A DNA stretch of 64,000 nt from Pseudomonas sp. EpS/L25 (GCF_001512295.1 NZ_LNUP01000002.1:338027-402026); one strand, 5' to 3'. Shown: positions 53,993 to 61,219, counted from the stretch's first letter. Translations and numbers: made by a program. Notes: generated by a model from the letters alone, not told the origin.

Positions 53993-54012
53993 AGCGCCTT
54001 CGGGCGCTTTCC
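53993..54012 (+). terminator. Terminator inside the long unit, after DUF3577
   Basis: Stem AGCGCC/GGCGCT with loop TTCG and a short T-rich tail (TTTCC). No promoter is evident before the next gene, so transcripts must read through for downstream expression. Confidence 0.7.
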
Positions 54013-54022
54013 TTCTCTTCGC

Positions 54023-54094
54023 ACACCCATCCGGGGGCACCATCTCCCGGACCGGGCGCATGGTGATCTCCATAGCTGAATTTTGGAGCCCATC
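54023..54094 (+). promoter_or_regulatory. Pseudoknot/SD-hairpin leader of the 54095 gene
   Basis: Hairpin CCGGG/CCCGG (54031-54050) with a 10-nt loop containing CACCAT, perfectly complementary to ATGGTG (54060-54065). CTCCA (54068-54072) pairs with TGGAG (54084-54088), the Shine-Dalgarno. Confidence 0.8.
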
Positions 54095-54262
54095 ATGCAA
54101 GTCATCGCCACCATCAAGTCCGAGCTGCCCGCCCTGCCCATCGTTGCCGAAGTCTCCTATGACGACGTCACCGAAGAGCTGCTGAGCAGCGACCTGTTCT
54201 GCGACAACGCCTGGTTCCTGTTCGAGATGAACGCCACCAGCGCCGACCGCGTCCAGGCCTGA
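54095..54262 (+). CDS. Small conserved ICE protein (55 aa)
   Basis: MQVIATIKSELPALPIVAEVSYDDVTEELLSSDLF... ends at a TGA at 54260-54262. It is acidic with a short beta start and a helix; protein-like composition, a clear ribosome-binding site and a leader of the common type make it a probable gene. Between two terminators. Function unknown. Confidence 0.65.
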   Translation: MQVIATIKSELPALPIVAEVSYDDVTEELLSSDLFCDNAWFLFEMNATSADRVQA

Positions 54263-54277
54263 CTGACCACACCCTAT

Positions 54278-54304
54278 AGGCGCCCTCGGGCGCCTTTGTC
54301 TTTT
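54278..54304 (+). terminator. Terminator before the 54314 gene
   Basis: Stem GGCGCC/GGCGCC (extended by A-T) with loop CTCG, then TTTGTCTTTT. It lies immediately upstream of the next ribosome-binding site. Confidence 0.75.
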
Positions 54305-54313
54305 GGAGGCCCC

Positions 54314-54562
54314 ATGGCTACCGATACCCCTGCAGGCTTCGGCCGGCTCGCCTTCGAATCCGAAGGCAAACACTTTCCCCTTCAAGTACTGCGCAGCAAC
54401 GCGGGCTACTACATCGGCACTGTCGATGAGGATGGCTTTCCGCTGAGTCGCGAGTCGAAGGAGTACTTCCGCAAGCAGGCCGAGGCTGACCAAGCCCTGG
54501 CAGAAGGCACCTGGACCCAGCACGTTTTGTCGTCGCTCGTTCCTGCCTTGCTTGGCTTCTAA
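54314..54562 (+). CDS. Small hypothetical ICE protein
   Basis: An 82-residue protein (MATDTPAGFGRLAFESEGKHFPLQVLRSNAGYYIGTVDEDGFPLSRES...) with GGAGG five bases before the ATG. The beta-rich first half suggests a small compact domain. No promoter lies between it and the terminator just upstream. No family recognised. Confidence 0.7.
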   Translation: MATDTPAGFGRLAFESEGKHFPLQVLRSNAGYYIGTVDEDGFPLSRESKEYFRKQAEADQALAEGTWTQHVLSSLVPALLGF

Positions 54563-54573
54563 CCCGCTTCGTC

Positions 54574-54634
54574 TACCCTTAAGGGATTCGTCATCCCTTG
54601 AGGGCATGATGGATCCAGGGACGTTGGAGGCATC
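54574..54634 (+). promoter_or_regulatory. Pseudoknot/SD-hairpin leader of the 54635 gene
   Basis: Hairpin AAGGGAT/ATCCCTT (54581-54599), loop TCGTC. CGTCAT (54589-54594) can pair with ATGATG (54606-54611). GATG...TCC (54608-54616) can pair with GGA...CATC (54626-54634) around the Shine-Dalgarno. Confidence 0.7.
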
Positions 54635-55192
54635 ATGGAATTGATTATTCAACACTTCGAAGGCCAGGCTTTCGTCAGCAACCCGTACGCACCTGGTACG
54701 TCTCTTCGCCAAGACCTCTTCGAGCGGCAGTTCACCATCCTCCTGCATGGGTCGATGGAGCTGTTTGAGGACTCCGGTCGCGGCACCTTCCACATCGATG
54801 GCTACGTCCAGCTCGGCCAGTGCGGCCTGCTTGATGACATCCTGCCCATCGCCCTGGACGCAGTCCGACAAGACCGCTATCCGGCACCTGCAGCAGCCCT
54901 TACCTTCTGCCCGAAGCGGATCTCCGTTTCCGATCGCCACGGCCACCTGGTCATGGCTGGCAAGGTGGATCGTGAGAGCCGCAGCATCGACTGGATCGCC
55001 CCCTGCCGCACGGCCGAGGAAGAGAAGGTGGTGCTGGCTCAGATCCAGCTGTTGCGTTCGCGCTCTGCGTTCCAACACGGCTGGGACAACTTCAGTACCT
55101 CACGACTGCTAGATACCGACGCTGACCTACTCAAGGGCCGGCTGGTCCACAAAGCCTGGCGGCCGCACGTCCGTGCCCTGCTAAGCGCCTGA
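54635..55192 (+). CDS. Hypothetical ICE protein
   Basis: A 185-residue protein (MELIIQHFEGQAFVSNPYAPGTSLRQDLFERQFTILLHGSMELFED...) with alternating beta and helix pattern and no catalytic motif that I recognise. The start has GGAGG five bases upstream. It has its own structured leader within the long unit. Confidence 0.75.
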   Translation: MELIIQHFEGQAFVSNPYAPGTSLRQDLFERQFTILLHGSMELFEDSGRGTFHIDGYVQLGQCGLLDDILPIALDAVRQDRYPAPAAALTFCPKRISVSDRHGHLVMAGKVDRESRSIDWIAPCRTAEEEKVVLAQIQLLRSRSAFQHGWDNFSTSRLLDTDADLLKGRLVHKAWRPHVRALLSA

Positions 55193-55199
55193 TCTCACC

Positions 55200-55261
55200 C
55201 ACACCCATCAGGGGACACCGTCCCCTAGGGGCGGTTGTCCGCCAACGCTTTGGAGACAACC
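55200..55261 (+). promoter_or_regulatory. Pseudoknot/SD-hairpin leader of radC
   Basis: Hairpin AGGGGAC/GTCCCCT (55210-55226). GGACACCG can pair with CGGTTGTCC (55232-55240) with one bulge. GGTTGTC (55233-55239) pairs perfectly with GACAACC (55255-55261) around the GGAG. The two downstream pairings use the same bases and exclude each other. Confidence 0.8.
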
Positions 55262-55762
55262 ATGACCAACGTTCACACGCTCGACAGTACCTCGGCCATA
55301 CGCGCTCGTGAAGACGCCATCATCGCCGAAGCCAAGGTCATCTTGGACCAGCGGCTCTTCACCCGCGGAAGGCGCCTCAACAGTCCTGACGATGTCCGCA
55401 GCTACCTGAAGCTCAAGCTCGCTCCTGAGCCTAACGAAGTCTTCGCCGTCATCTTCATGGATTCCCCATTTCGGGTGATCGCGTTCGAGATCCTGCAGTA
55501 CGGCACCATCGACAAGGCCTTGATCAGTCCTCGACACGTTGCCCAACGCTGCCTGAAGCACAACGCCGCCGCGGTCATCGTGGCGCACAATCACCCCTCC
55601 GGTAATCCTGAGCCTAGCGAGGACGATTACAGCCTCACTGAACGTCTGCGGGACGCGCTAGCGCTGCTGGATATCCAGCTGCTGGACCACTTCATCGTGG
55701 GCAAAGGCCAACCGCTCTCGATGGCGGAAGCCGGACGTTTCACCTTCGCCACCTCGGGCTGA
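55262..55762 (+). CDS. radC: RadC/JAB-domain protein
   Basis: A 166-residue RadC-type MPN/JAB domain protein. The metal site is intact: the HNHPSGNPEPSEDD motif, with Glu in the preceding strand region (NEVFAVIFMD). It lacks the N-terminal helix-hairpin-helix of chromosomal RadC, as is typical for ICE- and phage-borne copies. Its role is unproven; a DNA-repair or antirestriction accessory function has been proposed for such proteins. The ATG at 55262 is fixed by the leader structure. Confidence 0.92.
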   Translation: MTNVHTLDSTSAIRAREDAIIAEAKVILDQRLFTRGRRLNSPDDVRSYLKLKLAPEPNEVFAVIFMDSPFRVIAFEILQYGTIDKALISPRHVAQRCLKHNAAAVIVAHNHPSGNPEPSEDDYSLTERLRDALALLDIQLLDHFIVGKGQPLSMAEAGRFTFATSG

Positions 55763-55788
55763 TACAGCCCCTAGCACTACACCTTCCA

Positions 55789-55844
55789 TTCACCTACCCA
55801 GAGGGGCTGACCCTCTGGGCAGCTCCTCGTCTGAGGAGTCGTCA
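55789..55844 (+). promoter_or_regulatory. Pseudoknot/SD-hairpin leader of the 55845 gene
   Basis: Hairpin CAGAGGG/CCCTCTG (55799-55817), loop GCTGA. GCTG pairs CAGC (55820-55823). CTCCTC (55823-55828) pairs perfectly with GAGGAG (55833-55838), the Shine-Dalgarno. The two share base 55823. Confidence 0.8.
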
Positions 55845-56204
55845 ATGAACAATTCGTCCACTTCCACCGCCCAGTCGGTAACCGAACACAGCGGCCTGGT
55901 AGCCGTCCTGACCGATCTACAACGCCAAGGGTGGCGCGCCTCTGAGCTGTGGGATGGCGAGGCCTGGGGGCCTATCCACGCCATCTGGTCCGCTGATGAG
56001 ATCGCTAAGCACGCGGCAGAAACCGAGTTGGCCAAGCTGCGCTTCCTATCAGAAAGCACCGCCGGCCACGAAGGTGTGATGCTGCTGGTATGGGGCAATA
56101 GCCCTATCGAGCTGATCGCCGACATGACCATGGCGAACGGCTTCGGCGAAGCCGTCGAGCTGGCCCAGCGAAGCGTTTGGCCGCACTACCCGGAGGAGGA
56201 ATAG
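55845..56204 (+). CDS. Hypothetical ICE protein
   Basis: A 119-residue acidic protein (SGLVAVLTDLQRQGWRASELWDGEAWGPIHAIWSADEIAKHAAETELAKLRF...). The alternating pattern suggests a small alpha/beta domain. Two bases separate its stop from the ATG of the broken zinc-ribbon gene. No family recognised. Confidence 0.75.
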   Translation: MNNSSTSTAQSVTEHSGLVAVLTDLQRQGWRASELWDGEAWGPIHAIWSADEIAKHAAETELAKLRFLSESTAGHEGVMLLVWGNSPIELIADMTMANGFGEAVELAQRSVWPHYPEEE

Positions 56205-56206
56205 CC

Positions 56207-56397
56207 ATGTGCTGGACCTGCCCGCAGTGCGGCTCTGCTGAGGTCTCAGCCGAGGGGGAGTGATACCACCTCGACCCGACATCGATGCGCCCGAGGACGC
56301 TGAGTCCGACTGGGACGACACCTGCAAGATGACCTGCAACACCTGCCAACACCAGGATCTCTCGATGTTCTTCGCGAGTGACCTGGAACAACCCTAA
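56207..56397 (+). pseudogene. Frameshifted small zinc-ribbon gene
   Basis: From ATG 56207 the frame reads MCWTCPQCGSAEVSAEGE then TGA (56261). One base shifted, the sequence continues IPPRPDIDAPEDAESDWDDTCKMTCNTCQHQDLSMFFASDLEQP to TAA at 56395, supplying a second CxxC. Restoring one G at GGGGGAG (56255-56261) joins the frames as EGEVIPPRPD. Either a real 1-bp deletion, a sequencing error in a G run, or a programmed shift. Confidence 0.6.
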
Positions 56398-56423
56398 CCC
56401 TAGCTCTGCTGAGCTCCATCAAC

Positions 56424-56470
56424 CACCACACCACCCAGACTGGGCGGCTCCCCTTCCTGAGGAGAGCCCC
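56424..56470 (+). promoter_or_regulatory. Variant SD-hairpin leader of the 56471 gene
   Basis: A short first hairpin CCCA/TGGG (56434-56444), then GGCTC (56446-56450) pairs with GAGCC (56464-56468) with inner CC/GG, covering the GGAG. The loop pairing seen in other leaders is not clear. Confidence 0.6.
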
Positions 56471-57175
56471 ATGACCACCCCTAACCCCTTCATTCGCGGC
56501 TACCAGGACCTGTTTATCCGCCGCGAGCTGCTGATCACGTACGACGAGCACTTCGAGCCTTGCTACCGACAGATAACGGCCGAGCAGCAGGATGCAGCCG
56601 ACGACCAACTGGTAGGGCACTACAGTGTCTTCAACGGAACCCATGCCCTGGCTATCGAGCCGGAGGAAGTCACTGCTGACCAGCACACGCTCTACCCGGC
56701 CAATGGCCAGGTACGCGCGGTTGTCTATGCGCTTCGTGCCATTGAGAATGGCGAGGAGATTCACCTCGGTGACACTGAGACTCTGGCTAGGGCCCAAGGC
56801 CTGCTTAAGCGGATCCAGTTCGAAACCGGCTTCTACAGTCGAGCCTTCGAGATCACCTCGTCCCATCTGCCCTATGACGAGTGGGATGACCTGCAGGACC
56901 TGGTGCAGCACGCTGACACCGACCAGCTGATGTTCGAGTGCTTCACCCTGCCAGACAGCGACGCCGTCGGCTTCAAGCTGCACGGTACGCCTTGGACGGA
57001 TGAGCACCTGAACCAGCTTGAAGGGTTCGGACTATCGGCCCTGCAAGCCAAGCAACACGAAGAAGGCTTCATGCCTGAGACCATACGGGTGCTCGGCCTG
57101 GCAGGCCAGGCCGACGTCAGGATTCTGATCCTTGATCCCAACGGTTGCCTCCTCGAACGACTGCCCCAGTTCTAG
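56471..57175 (+). CDS. Hypothetical ICE protein
   Basis: A 234-residue acidic protein (MTTPNPFIRGYQDLFIRRELLITYDEHFEPCYRQITAEQQDAADD...). Segments such as AFEITSSHLPYDEWDDLQDLV and VRILILDPNGCLLERLPQF suggest an alpha/beta fold. GAGGAGAGCCCC precedes the ATG. It is the last gene of the long unit, before a terminator. No family recognised with confidence. Confidence 0.75.
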   Translation: MTTPNPFIRGYQDLFIRRELLITYDEHFEPCYRQITAEQQDAADDQLVGHYSVFNGTHALAIEPEEVTADQHTLYPANGQVRAVVYALRAIENGEEIHLGDTETLARAQGLLKRIQFETGFYSRAFEITSSHLPYDEWDDLQDLVQHADTDQLMFECFTLPDSDAVGFKLHGTPWTDEHLNQLEGFGLSALQAKQHEEGFMPETIRVLGLAGQADVRILILDPNGCLLERLPQF

Positions 57176-57185
57176 CCTCTATATC

Positions 57186-57207
57186 AGGCGCCTTCGGGCG
57201 TCTTTTT
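57186..57207 (+). terminator. Terminator of the long unit
   Basis: 7-bp stem AGGCGCC/GGCGTCT (one G-T pair) with loop TTCG, followed by TTTT. Confidence 0.85.
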
Positions 57208-57273
57208 CTTGTCATTTCAAGTCTCAAAAGCACGCATCTATTCTGCCTCAAATCTATTTTTAATCAGAAGCGT

Positions 57274-57501
57274 TCAGCCATTGGCCCAGTCAAGTACTGC
57301 CTGATCGTATGACATCAGCCCTCCGTTGTGCAGCCGACACTCCTCGGCTGCTTTCCGGCAGTTAGCTTTCAACTGGTCAATAGTAACCCCATGTGCCTCT
57401 GCAACATGATTAGCAACTTTTGCCCCTCCACCGTTACGTACCGCAAGGTACTGCATATAGTACGAAGGAGCATCTTGAAATGGATCTTTTCTATCAACCA
57501 T
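57274..57501 (-). CDS. Hypothetical cargo protein
   Basis: A 75-residue minus-strand protein (MVDRKDPFQDAPSYYMQYLAVRNGGGAKVANHVAEAHGV...), with AAGGAG eight bases before the ATG at 57501; the longer start at 57525 lacks this. Helical, soluble. More AT-rich than the ICE backbone. With the next minus-strand gene it may form a cargo pair. No family recognised. Confidence 0.65.
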   Translation of the reverse strand: MVDRKDPFQDAPSYYMQYLAVRNGGGAKVANHVAEAHGVTIDQLKANCRKAAEECRLHNGGLMSYDQAVLDWANG

Positions 57502-57603
57502 ACCCTCAACTCCTTTATCGCACAATCAAGACTGCCTTTTACCCGCATAAAACGACGAGCTGCATTTAAGCCAAACGCTCTTAGACTGAAAAAGATTTCT
57601 TTC

Positions 57604-57849
57604 TTAATCGATCCCTACACCCTGATTACAACCATCGTCCAAATCAAGCAGAAAGCGAAACGCTTTTTTAATAATAACCTGATTTTGTTTATTTTCGATA
57701 AGGCACAAGCCAAGCATATAATGGAGATCTTGGGACTCTAATCGTCCTTTGCACTCTTCGATCTGTCGCAGCAAACACACAATGTGATCCTCCTGTATAG
57801 CGTATCGCTCAAGAAGATCTAAGCCATGTTTGCGATTTTCCTGGTTCAT
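57604..57849 (-). CDS. Hypothetical cargo protein
   Basis: An 81-residue minus-strand protein (MNQENRKHGLDLLERYAIQEDHIVCLLRQIEECKGRLES...), with AAGGAGG seven bases before the ATG. Predicted helical, possibly coiled coil. AT-rich codons. It is upstream of the 57274 gene on the same strand. No family recognised. Confidence 0.65.
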   Translation of the reverse strand: MNQENRKHGLDLLERYAIQEDHIVCLLRQIEECKGRLESQDLHYMLGLCLIENKQNQVIIKKAFRFLLDLDDGCNQGVGID

Positions 57850-58003
57850 TCATACACCTCCTTTTTGCAATTTTCAGCGGCGATCCATTTTTGCGAGCCG
57901 GCTGTCGGCGTAAATGAAAATACTGCCCCAAAAATCACAGCTTAGCCTAGCCTCATAGCAGCGACGGGCTGCCTAGCGATTCTATAGACCTAAGGTAAAT
58001 GCA

Positions 58004-58252
58004 ATGAAAGGCTTGGCCCAGATCCTGGAAGCCCTCGATCCCCCGGTAAAGCATCTTGCGGAGTGGCGCACTGAAGGCTTGTTTTTGACATTGCTTGACC
58101 CTGGGGTACCGGCCAAAGTCACGCGCTTTATCTCAAGAAAGACGTTAGCCGATGCGGATACCCTGAACGTAGTCGTCCTCTATGCCGTCAACGAGCTCCG
58201 CCTGAAGGGATCGCATATCCCGTTGGAGCCCGGTACTCTACTCATACGGTAG
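58004..58252 (+). CDS. Hypothetical cargo protein
   Basis: An 82-residue protein (MKGLAQILEALDPPVKHLAEWRTEGLFLTLLDPGVPAKVTRFISRKTLADADTLNVVVLYAVNELRLKG...), divergent from the pair at 57.3-57.8 kb, with AAGG nine bases upstream. Protein-like composition. Function unknown. Confidence 0.55.
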   Translation: MKGLAQILEALDPPVKHLAEWRTEGLFLTLLDPGVPAKVTRFISRKTLADADTLNVVVLYAVNELRLKGSHIPLEPGTLLIR

Positions 58253-58278
58253 CCCTCGCCCTCGCCCTCGCCCTCGCC
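58252..58278. repeat. Hexanucleotide repeat GCCCTC
   Basis: Four and a half tandem copies of GCCCTC, just after the stop codon of the 58004 gene. Its number could vary by slippage; no coding effect is expected in the current frame. Confidence 0.85.
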
Positions 58279-58988
58279 TATGGTGGCGCTTTCCCTCGTT
58301 AGCACATCCCACGAGGCGTCAAATTGAAGAAACCAGGATTACCTTAACTCATAGGCTTAATGCTATTGAATTGGTTTTCGCTGATTCACCCGCAAGGCTG
58401 GGGCTGTGGGTTTAATTCTTTCTAGAAAAAAAATTAAGCGAAACGCTTGATACATAAAACCAGCGGCACAACGACACACCAGGTACGTCTTGGCACAAGT
58501 GAACGCAAGCGGTCTACCTCACAACTCTTCACAAAAAATTCGGCATCGACATTAAAGCTGTTTCGCCGCGACGATTTGACGAGCAGGATGTTGAGATTCT
58601 TATTGCCGCACACTTTGGGATTCCATGTCGAAAAGCAACGCACTTGGCGAGGGCGTGCTGTGCTTCATCGTGGGAGGCACCCTTGCGATCATTCTACTTT
58701 CAATCGTACTATTCGATTTTTGGTGATCTAACGTGCCAAGTGGAAATGAAGCTGGATCGGCGTGGGCCTTGTTAGGCTGTTACGCATCTGTCCCCGCGTC
58801 CTGAATTCTCAAAACGAATGCTCGCAGATGCAATGTTCGCAGATGCAAGACGCTATAAAGAGCCTAATTACGGCGATCACACTTTATTCTTGCCACGTAG
58901 CGGATTGCCTAGCAGACCTGTCACTTTTGTTTACTGAAGAGATACCCAAGGCGATCCTCTGACACTCAAGCGGTGACGATTCAAACGC
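58279..58988. other. AT-rich stretch without a convincing gene
   Basis: Frames at 58434-58643 (-), 58447-58731 (+) and 58762-58962 (+) lack ribosome-binding sites and have irregular composition. The decamer-like CTCGCAGATGCAATG/TTCGCAGATGCAAG is repeated in tandem near 58821-58848. Probably decayed cargo. Confidence 0.4.
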
Positions 58989-59222
58989 TTATAGAGTTTC
59001 TCGAAGCACTTCCAGATAGAAATAAGTATCTATACCAATAATCGCAACACAGTTGAATAGCTTGGCGGCCCTCCCTCTGCCGAAGTACAAAACTTGCAAC
59101 CCCCAATACAGCATAATCAAAAAAGACATTACCAAGCAGGAGACTACTGCAGCAGCATGCCCTTTAAATATAAAAAAACGCCAAAGCTCAGGTAAAAAAT
59201 TACGCTCAAAACACATATCCAC
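58989..59222 (-). CDS. Small two-TM membrane protein
   Basis: A 77-residue minus-strand protein. A GTG start at 59222 has GAGG about eight bases upstream; ATG at 59216 is an alternative. Hydrophobic segments at about 24-46 (AVVSCLVMSFLIMLYWGLQVLYF) and 55-70 suggest an inner-membrane hairpin. AT-rich cargo composition. Function unknown. Confidence 0.55.
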   Translation of the reverse strand: MDMCFERNFLPELWRFFIFKGHAAAVVSCLVMSFLIMLYWGLQVLYFGRGRAAKLFNCVAIIGIDTYFYLEVLRETL

Positions 59223-59386
59223 CAGTCAGGCCTCACCATCTCCGGTCGCAGCTCCTGACGGAATTTTTAGATGCCAAAGCGTTCTCCAAGACGTTGTCAA
59301 GAATCATAGATAGAGTCTTCACATTAGAGCGGCTGCATCCGATCGAGGCTCGTCGATACTTAGATGAAACCTTTCCAGGATAATTA

Positions 59387-59415
59387 TTGACTATCTCTCA
59401 ATCTGATTTCAGAAT
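59387..59415 (+). promoter_or_regulatory. Sigma70-type promoter before leader block 4
   Basis: TTGACT (59387-59392), 17-bp spacer, CAGAAT (59410-59415), 14 bp before the structured block, the same geometry as at 51754 and 52880. Confidence 0.7.
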
Positions 59416-59429
59416 CCATCACACATGCC

Positions 59430-59554
59430 GCTGACGTTGTCAGCCATGCACAGGTGGTCAGGATCTCAAGACCACGGCGCCCCGCGCTGATCCAACCCCT
59501 AAGCTTGCCGAGCATCCGGTAGCGCAAGCGGTCGGCCCCGCCGATGGATGCACC
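59430..59554 (+). promoter_or_regulatory. Long structured leader RNA, copy 4 (divergent)
   Basis: The most diverged copy, and the most informative. GTGGTC/GACCAC replaces GCAGT/ACTGC; GCTTGC/GCAAGC replaces GTTCGC/GCGAAC; TCGGC/GCCGA replaces ACCGG/CCGGT; the 3' pseudoknot pairs GCATCC with GGATGC. GGATC/GATCC and GCTGAC/GTCAGC are kept. Confidence 0.8.
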
Positions 59555-59568
59555 TCTCACCGTTTTCT

Positions 59569-59626
59569 TCCACAGGGTACCCATCCCCTGTCGGGCATGG
59601 CGTGCCCCCTATTCACGAGGACCGCC
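59569..59626 (+). promoter_or_regulatory. Pseudoknot/SD-hairpin leader of the DUF3275 gene
   Basis: Hairpin ACAGGG/CCCTGT (59572-59591) with loop TACCCATC; CCAT pairs ATGG (59597-59600). GGCG (59599-59602) pairs CGCC (59623-59626) next to the start codon, enclosing the Shine-Dalgarno GAGGA. Confidence 0.7.
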
Positions 59627-60259
59627 ATGATCAAGATCCCCGGCCACCTGGCCATCCGCACCATCCAGGGACGCAACGGCGCTTTTAACGTCGGCCGGCT
59701 CTCTACCTCTATCGGCGAATTCGTCATCAAGGACGCTGTGCTCGAGCAACACGTCGAGGGCAAGTACCGCGGCGAGTTCGTCATCACCGAGATCCGTGCA
59801 TCGTCCTACAGCTCCGGCGGCCGCCTGGTCATCGAGATTCGCGCGCGCCTGGACAGCATGGTGCTCGAGGACCTTGATGCTCTGACGGCCTACGACAACG
59901 CGCAGATCGATGCGCAGTCGCCGGATCCGCTCGATGAAGAGCAATCTGTCGCGGCACCGCCGCCAAAGGCTCGACCACAACCCTCTCGCCCCGCCAGGCC
60001 TGCCAGCGCTCCGGTAGCGCCTGCACACGACAACGCACCCTTCGGGATGCCGCCATCACCAGCAGTTGCTCCGGTAACGCCTGCGCCTGATGTCGATGAG
60101 GCTGACCAGGAGCTCTTCGGTACGGTCTGGCCACTTGGCGAGACCGTACGGCTGGACTCCACGGTCGACCGGCACCGCCTCCGGCAGCAATGCCAGCGGT
60201 TGGGCGAGCTGGGCTACGCCATGGACTTCAAGTCGCAGGCCTGGAACCGCGCGGCCTGA
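59627..60259 (+). CDS. DUF3275 family protein
   Basis: A 210-residue ICE backbone protein: N-terminal DUF3275 domain (IKIPGHLAIRTIQGRNGAFNVGRLSTSIGEFVIKDAVLEQHVEGKYRGEFVITEI), a Pro/Ala-rich linker (about 108-158) and a C-terminal segment (FGTVWPLGETVRLDSTVDRHRLRQQCQRLGELGY). Function unknown. First gene of the fourth leader-controlled unit. Confidence 0.9.
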   Translation: MIKIPGHLAIRTIQGRNGAFNVGRLSTSIGEFVIKDAVLEQHVEGKYRGEFVITEIRASSYSSGGRLVIEIRARLDSMVLEDLDALTAYDNAQIDAQSPDPLDEEQSVAAPPPKARPQPSRPARPASAPVAPAHDNAPFGMPPSPAVAPVTPAPDVDEADQELFGTVWPLGETVRLDSTVDRHRLRQQCQRLGELGYAMDFKSQAWNRAA

Positions 60260-60269
60260 CCTTACCCTC

Positions 60270-60334
60270 ACAACCACACCCGGCTGGGACTTCTCCCAGC
60301 GGGAAGGCCTGGCCGTCACCTAAAGGACCTTCCT
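60270..60334 (+). promoter_or_regulatory. Pseudoknot/SD-hairpin leader of the 60335 gene
   Basis: Hairpin GCTGGGA/TCCCAGC (60283-60300), loop CTTC, which pairs GAAG (60303-60306). GGAAGG (60302-60307) pairs CCTTCC (60328-60333) just before the ATG. The two pairings use the same bases and are mutually exclusive. Confidence 0.8.
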
Positions 60335-60580
60335 ATGCAAGAACCTGTACGCCTGGTCGTGGACATCAGCGGCGGAGCTATTAATGGCACCTACGCGGGT
60401 CTTCCGGTAGAGATCATCTTCGTCAGCAATGACTCGGACGACATCGAGTGCGCCGATCACGTCGTCGCTGATGAAGAGGGCAAAGACACTGCCGTATGGC
60501 TTCATTTCGCCGGCGGCGATCAAACCGTTGTCGATCATTTCTTCACGCAGATGGCCGCTTTCCTACCGCCATCCCGCTGA
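60335..60580 (+). CDS. Small conserved ICE protein
   Basis: An 81-residue acidic, beta-rich protein (MQEPVRLVVDISGGAINGTYAGLPVEIIFVSNDSDD...). It probably folds as a small beta domain; no motif recognised. Second gene of the unit, with its own leader. Confidence 0.75.
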   Translation: MQEPVRLVVDISGGAINGTYAGLPVEIIFVSNDSDDIECADHVVADEEGKDTAVWLHFAGGDQTVVDHFFTQMAAFLPPSR

Positions 60581-60585
60581 CCTAT

Positions 60586-60640
60586 CACCCACCTCGGGGC
60601 AACCGCCCCGTAGGGGCGTTGCCTCCACAAGGAGCTGACG
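60586..60640 (+). promoter_or_regulatory. Pseudoknot/SD-hairpin leader of the 60641 gene
   Basis: Hairpin CGGGGC/GCCCCG (60595-60610), loop AACC. GGCAAC (60598-60603) can pair GTTGCC (60618-60623). CTCC (60623-60626) pairs GGAG (60631-60634), the Shine-Dalgarno. Confidence 0.75.
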
Positions 60641-61219
60641 ATGCCCCTCTACCCTATCGATGAGTGCCCCGATCTGCTGGTGGACGCCTGCGTCTGCGAT
60701 GAAGAACGGCGGCTGATCTTTCTGTCGGCCTGGGGCCGCGACACCGCCGTCCAGGAATTCCTGGCCAGGCTCACCCTGGGACGCAGCGAAGGCGGACTCG
60801 AGCAGTTTCACCTGGTCCAGAGCGGCCGCAGCCTGCCGGTCTTTCCGGACGCTGAGAGGCTGGAGAAGCGCACGACCCGCCAACTGCGCGGCACCCTGTT
60901 CGGCAGCCTACTTCACGTCTGGCTGTTCGACGGGCGCTGCGCGGTACCGGATCGCGCCAATCACCTGGCCTACGCCCTGGTGCGCGACAACATCGACCCC
61001 CTAGCCAGCCTCTGGCCACTGGTGGTCGATACCTGCCCACTCCCGCTCCTGCCGCACTGGCAGAAATCGGTCATGGAGCTGCTCCTGCAGGAGCAGATGC
61101 TCGAGCGCCTACCCGGCGCCCTGGGCGACCTGGCCGGCTGGCGACTCCGTCTCAAGCTCGATGAGCTGCAGGTCCACCTTGGCCAGCGTATCCGCGCCGG
61201 TCAGCTCACCACCTCCTGA
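60641..61219 (+). CDS. Hypothetical ICE protein
   Basis: A 192-residue protein (MPLYPIDECPDLLVDACVCDEERRLIFLSAWGRDTAVQEFLARLTLGR...), alpha/beta in pattern, with Leu-rich C-terminal helices. No known motif. It precedes the DUF6094 gene by 53 bases, where a GGGCCGC/GCGGCCC hairpin and a CTCC/GGAG pairing hint at a degenerate leader of the same type. Confidence 0.75.
   Translation: MPLYPIDECPDLLVDACVCDEERRLIFLSAWGRDTAVQEFLARLTLGRSEGGLEQFHLVQSGRSLPVFPDAERLEKRTTRQLRGTLFGSLLHVWLFDGRCAVPDRANHLAYALVRDNIDPLASLWPLVVDTCPLPLLPHWQKSVMELLLQEQMLERLPGALGDLAGWRLRLKLDELQVHLGQRIRAGQLTTS

Noticed and set aside
53336..55078. Long minus-strand frame (580 codons) opposite the DUF3577 to 54635 genes
   Set aside because: It covers several genes with ribosome-binding sites and structured leaders on the plus strand; composition is that of a shadow frame.
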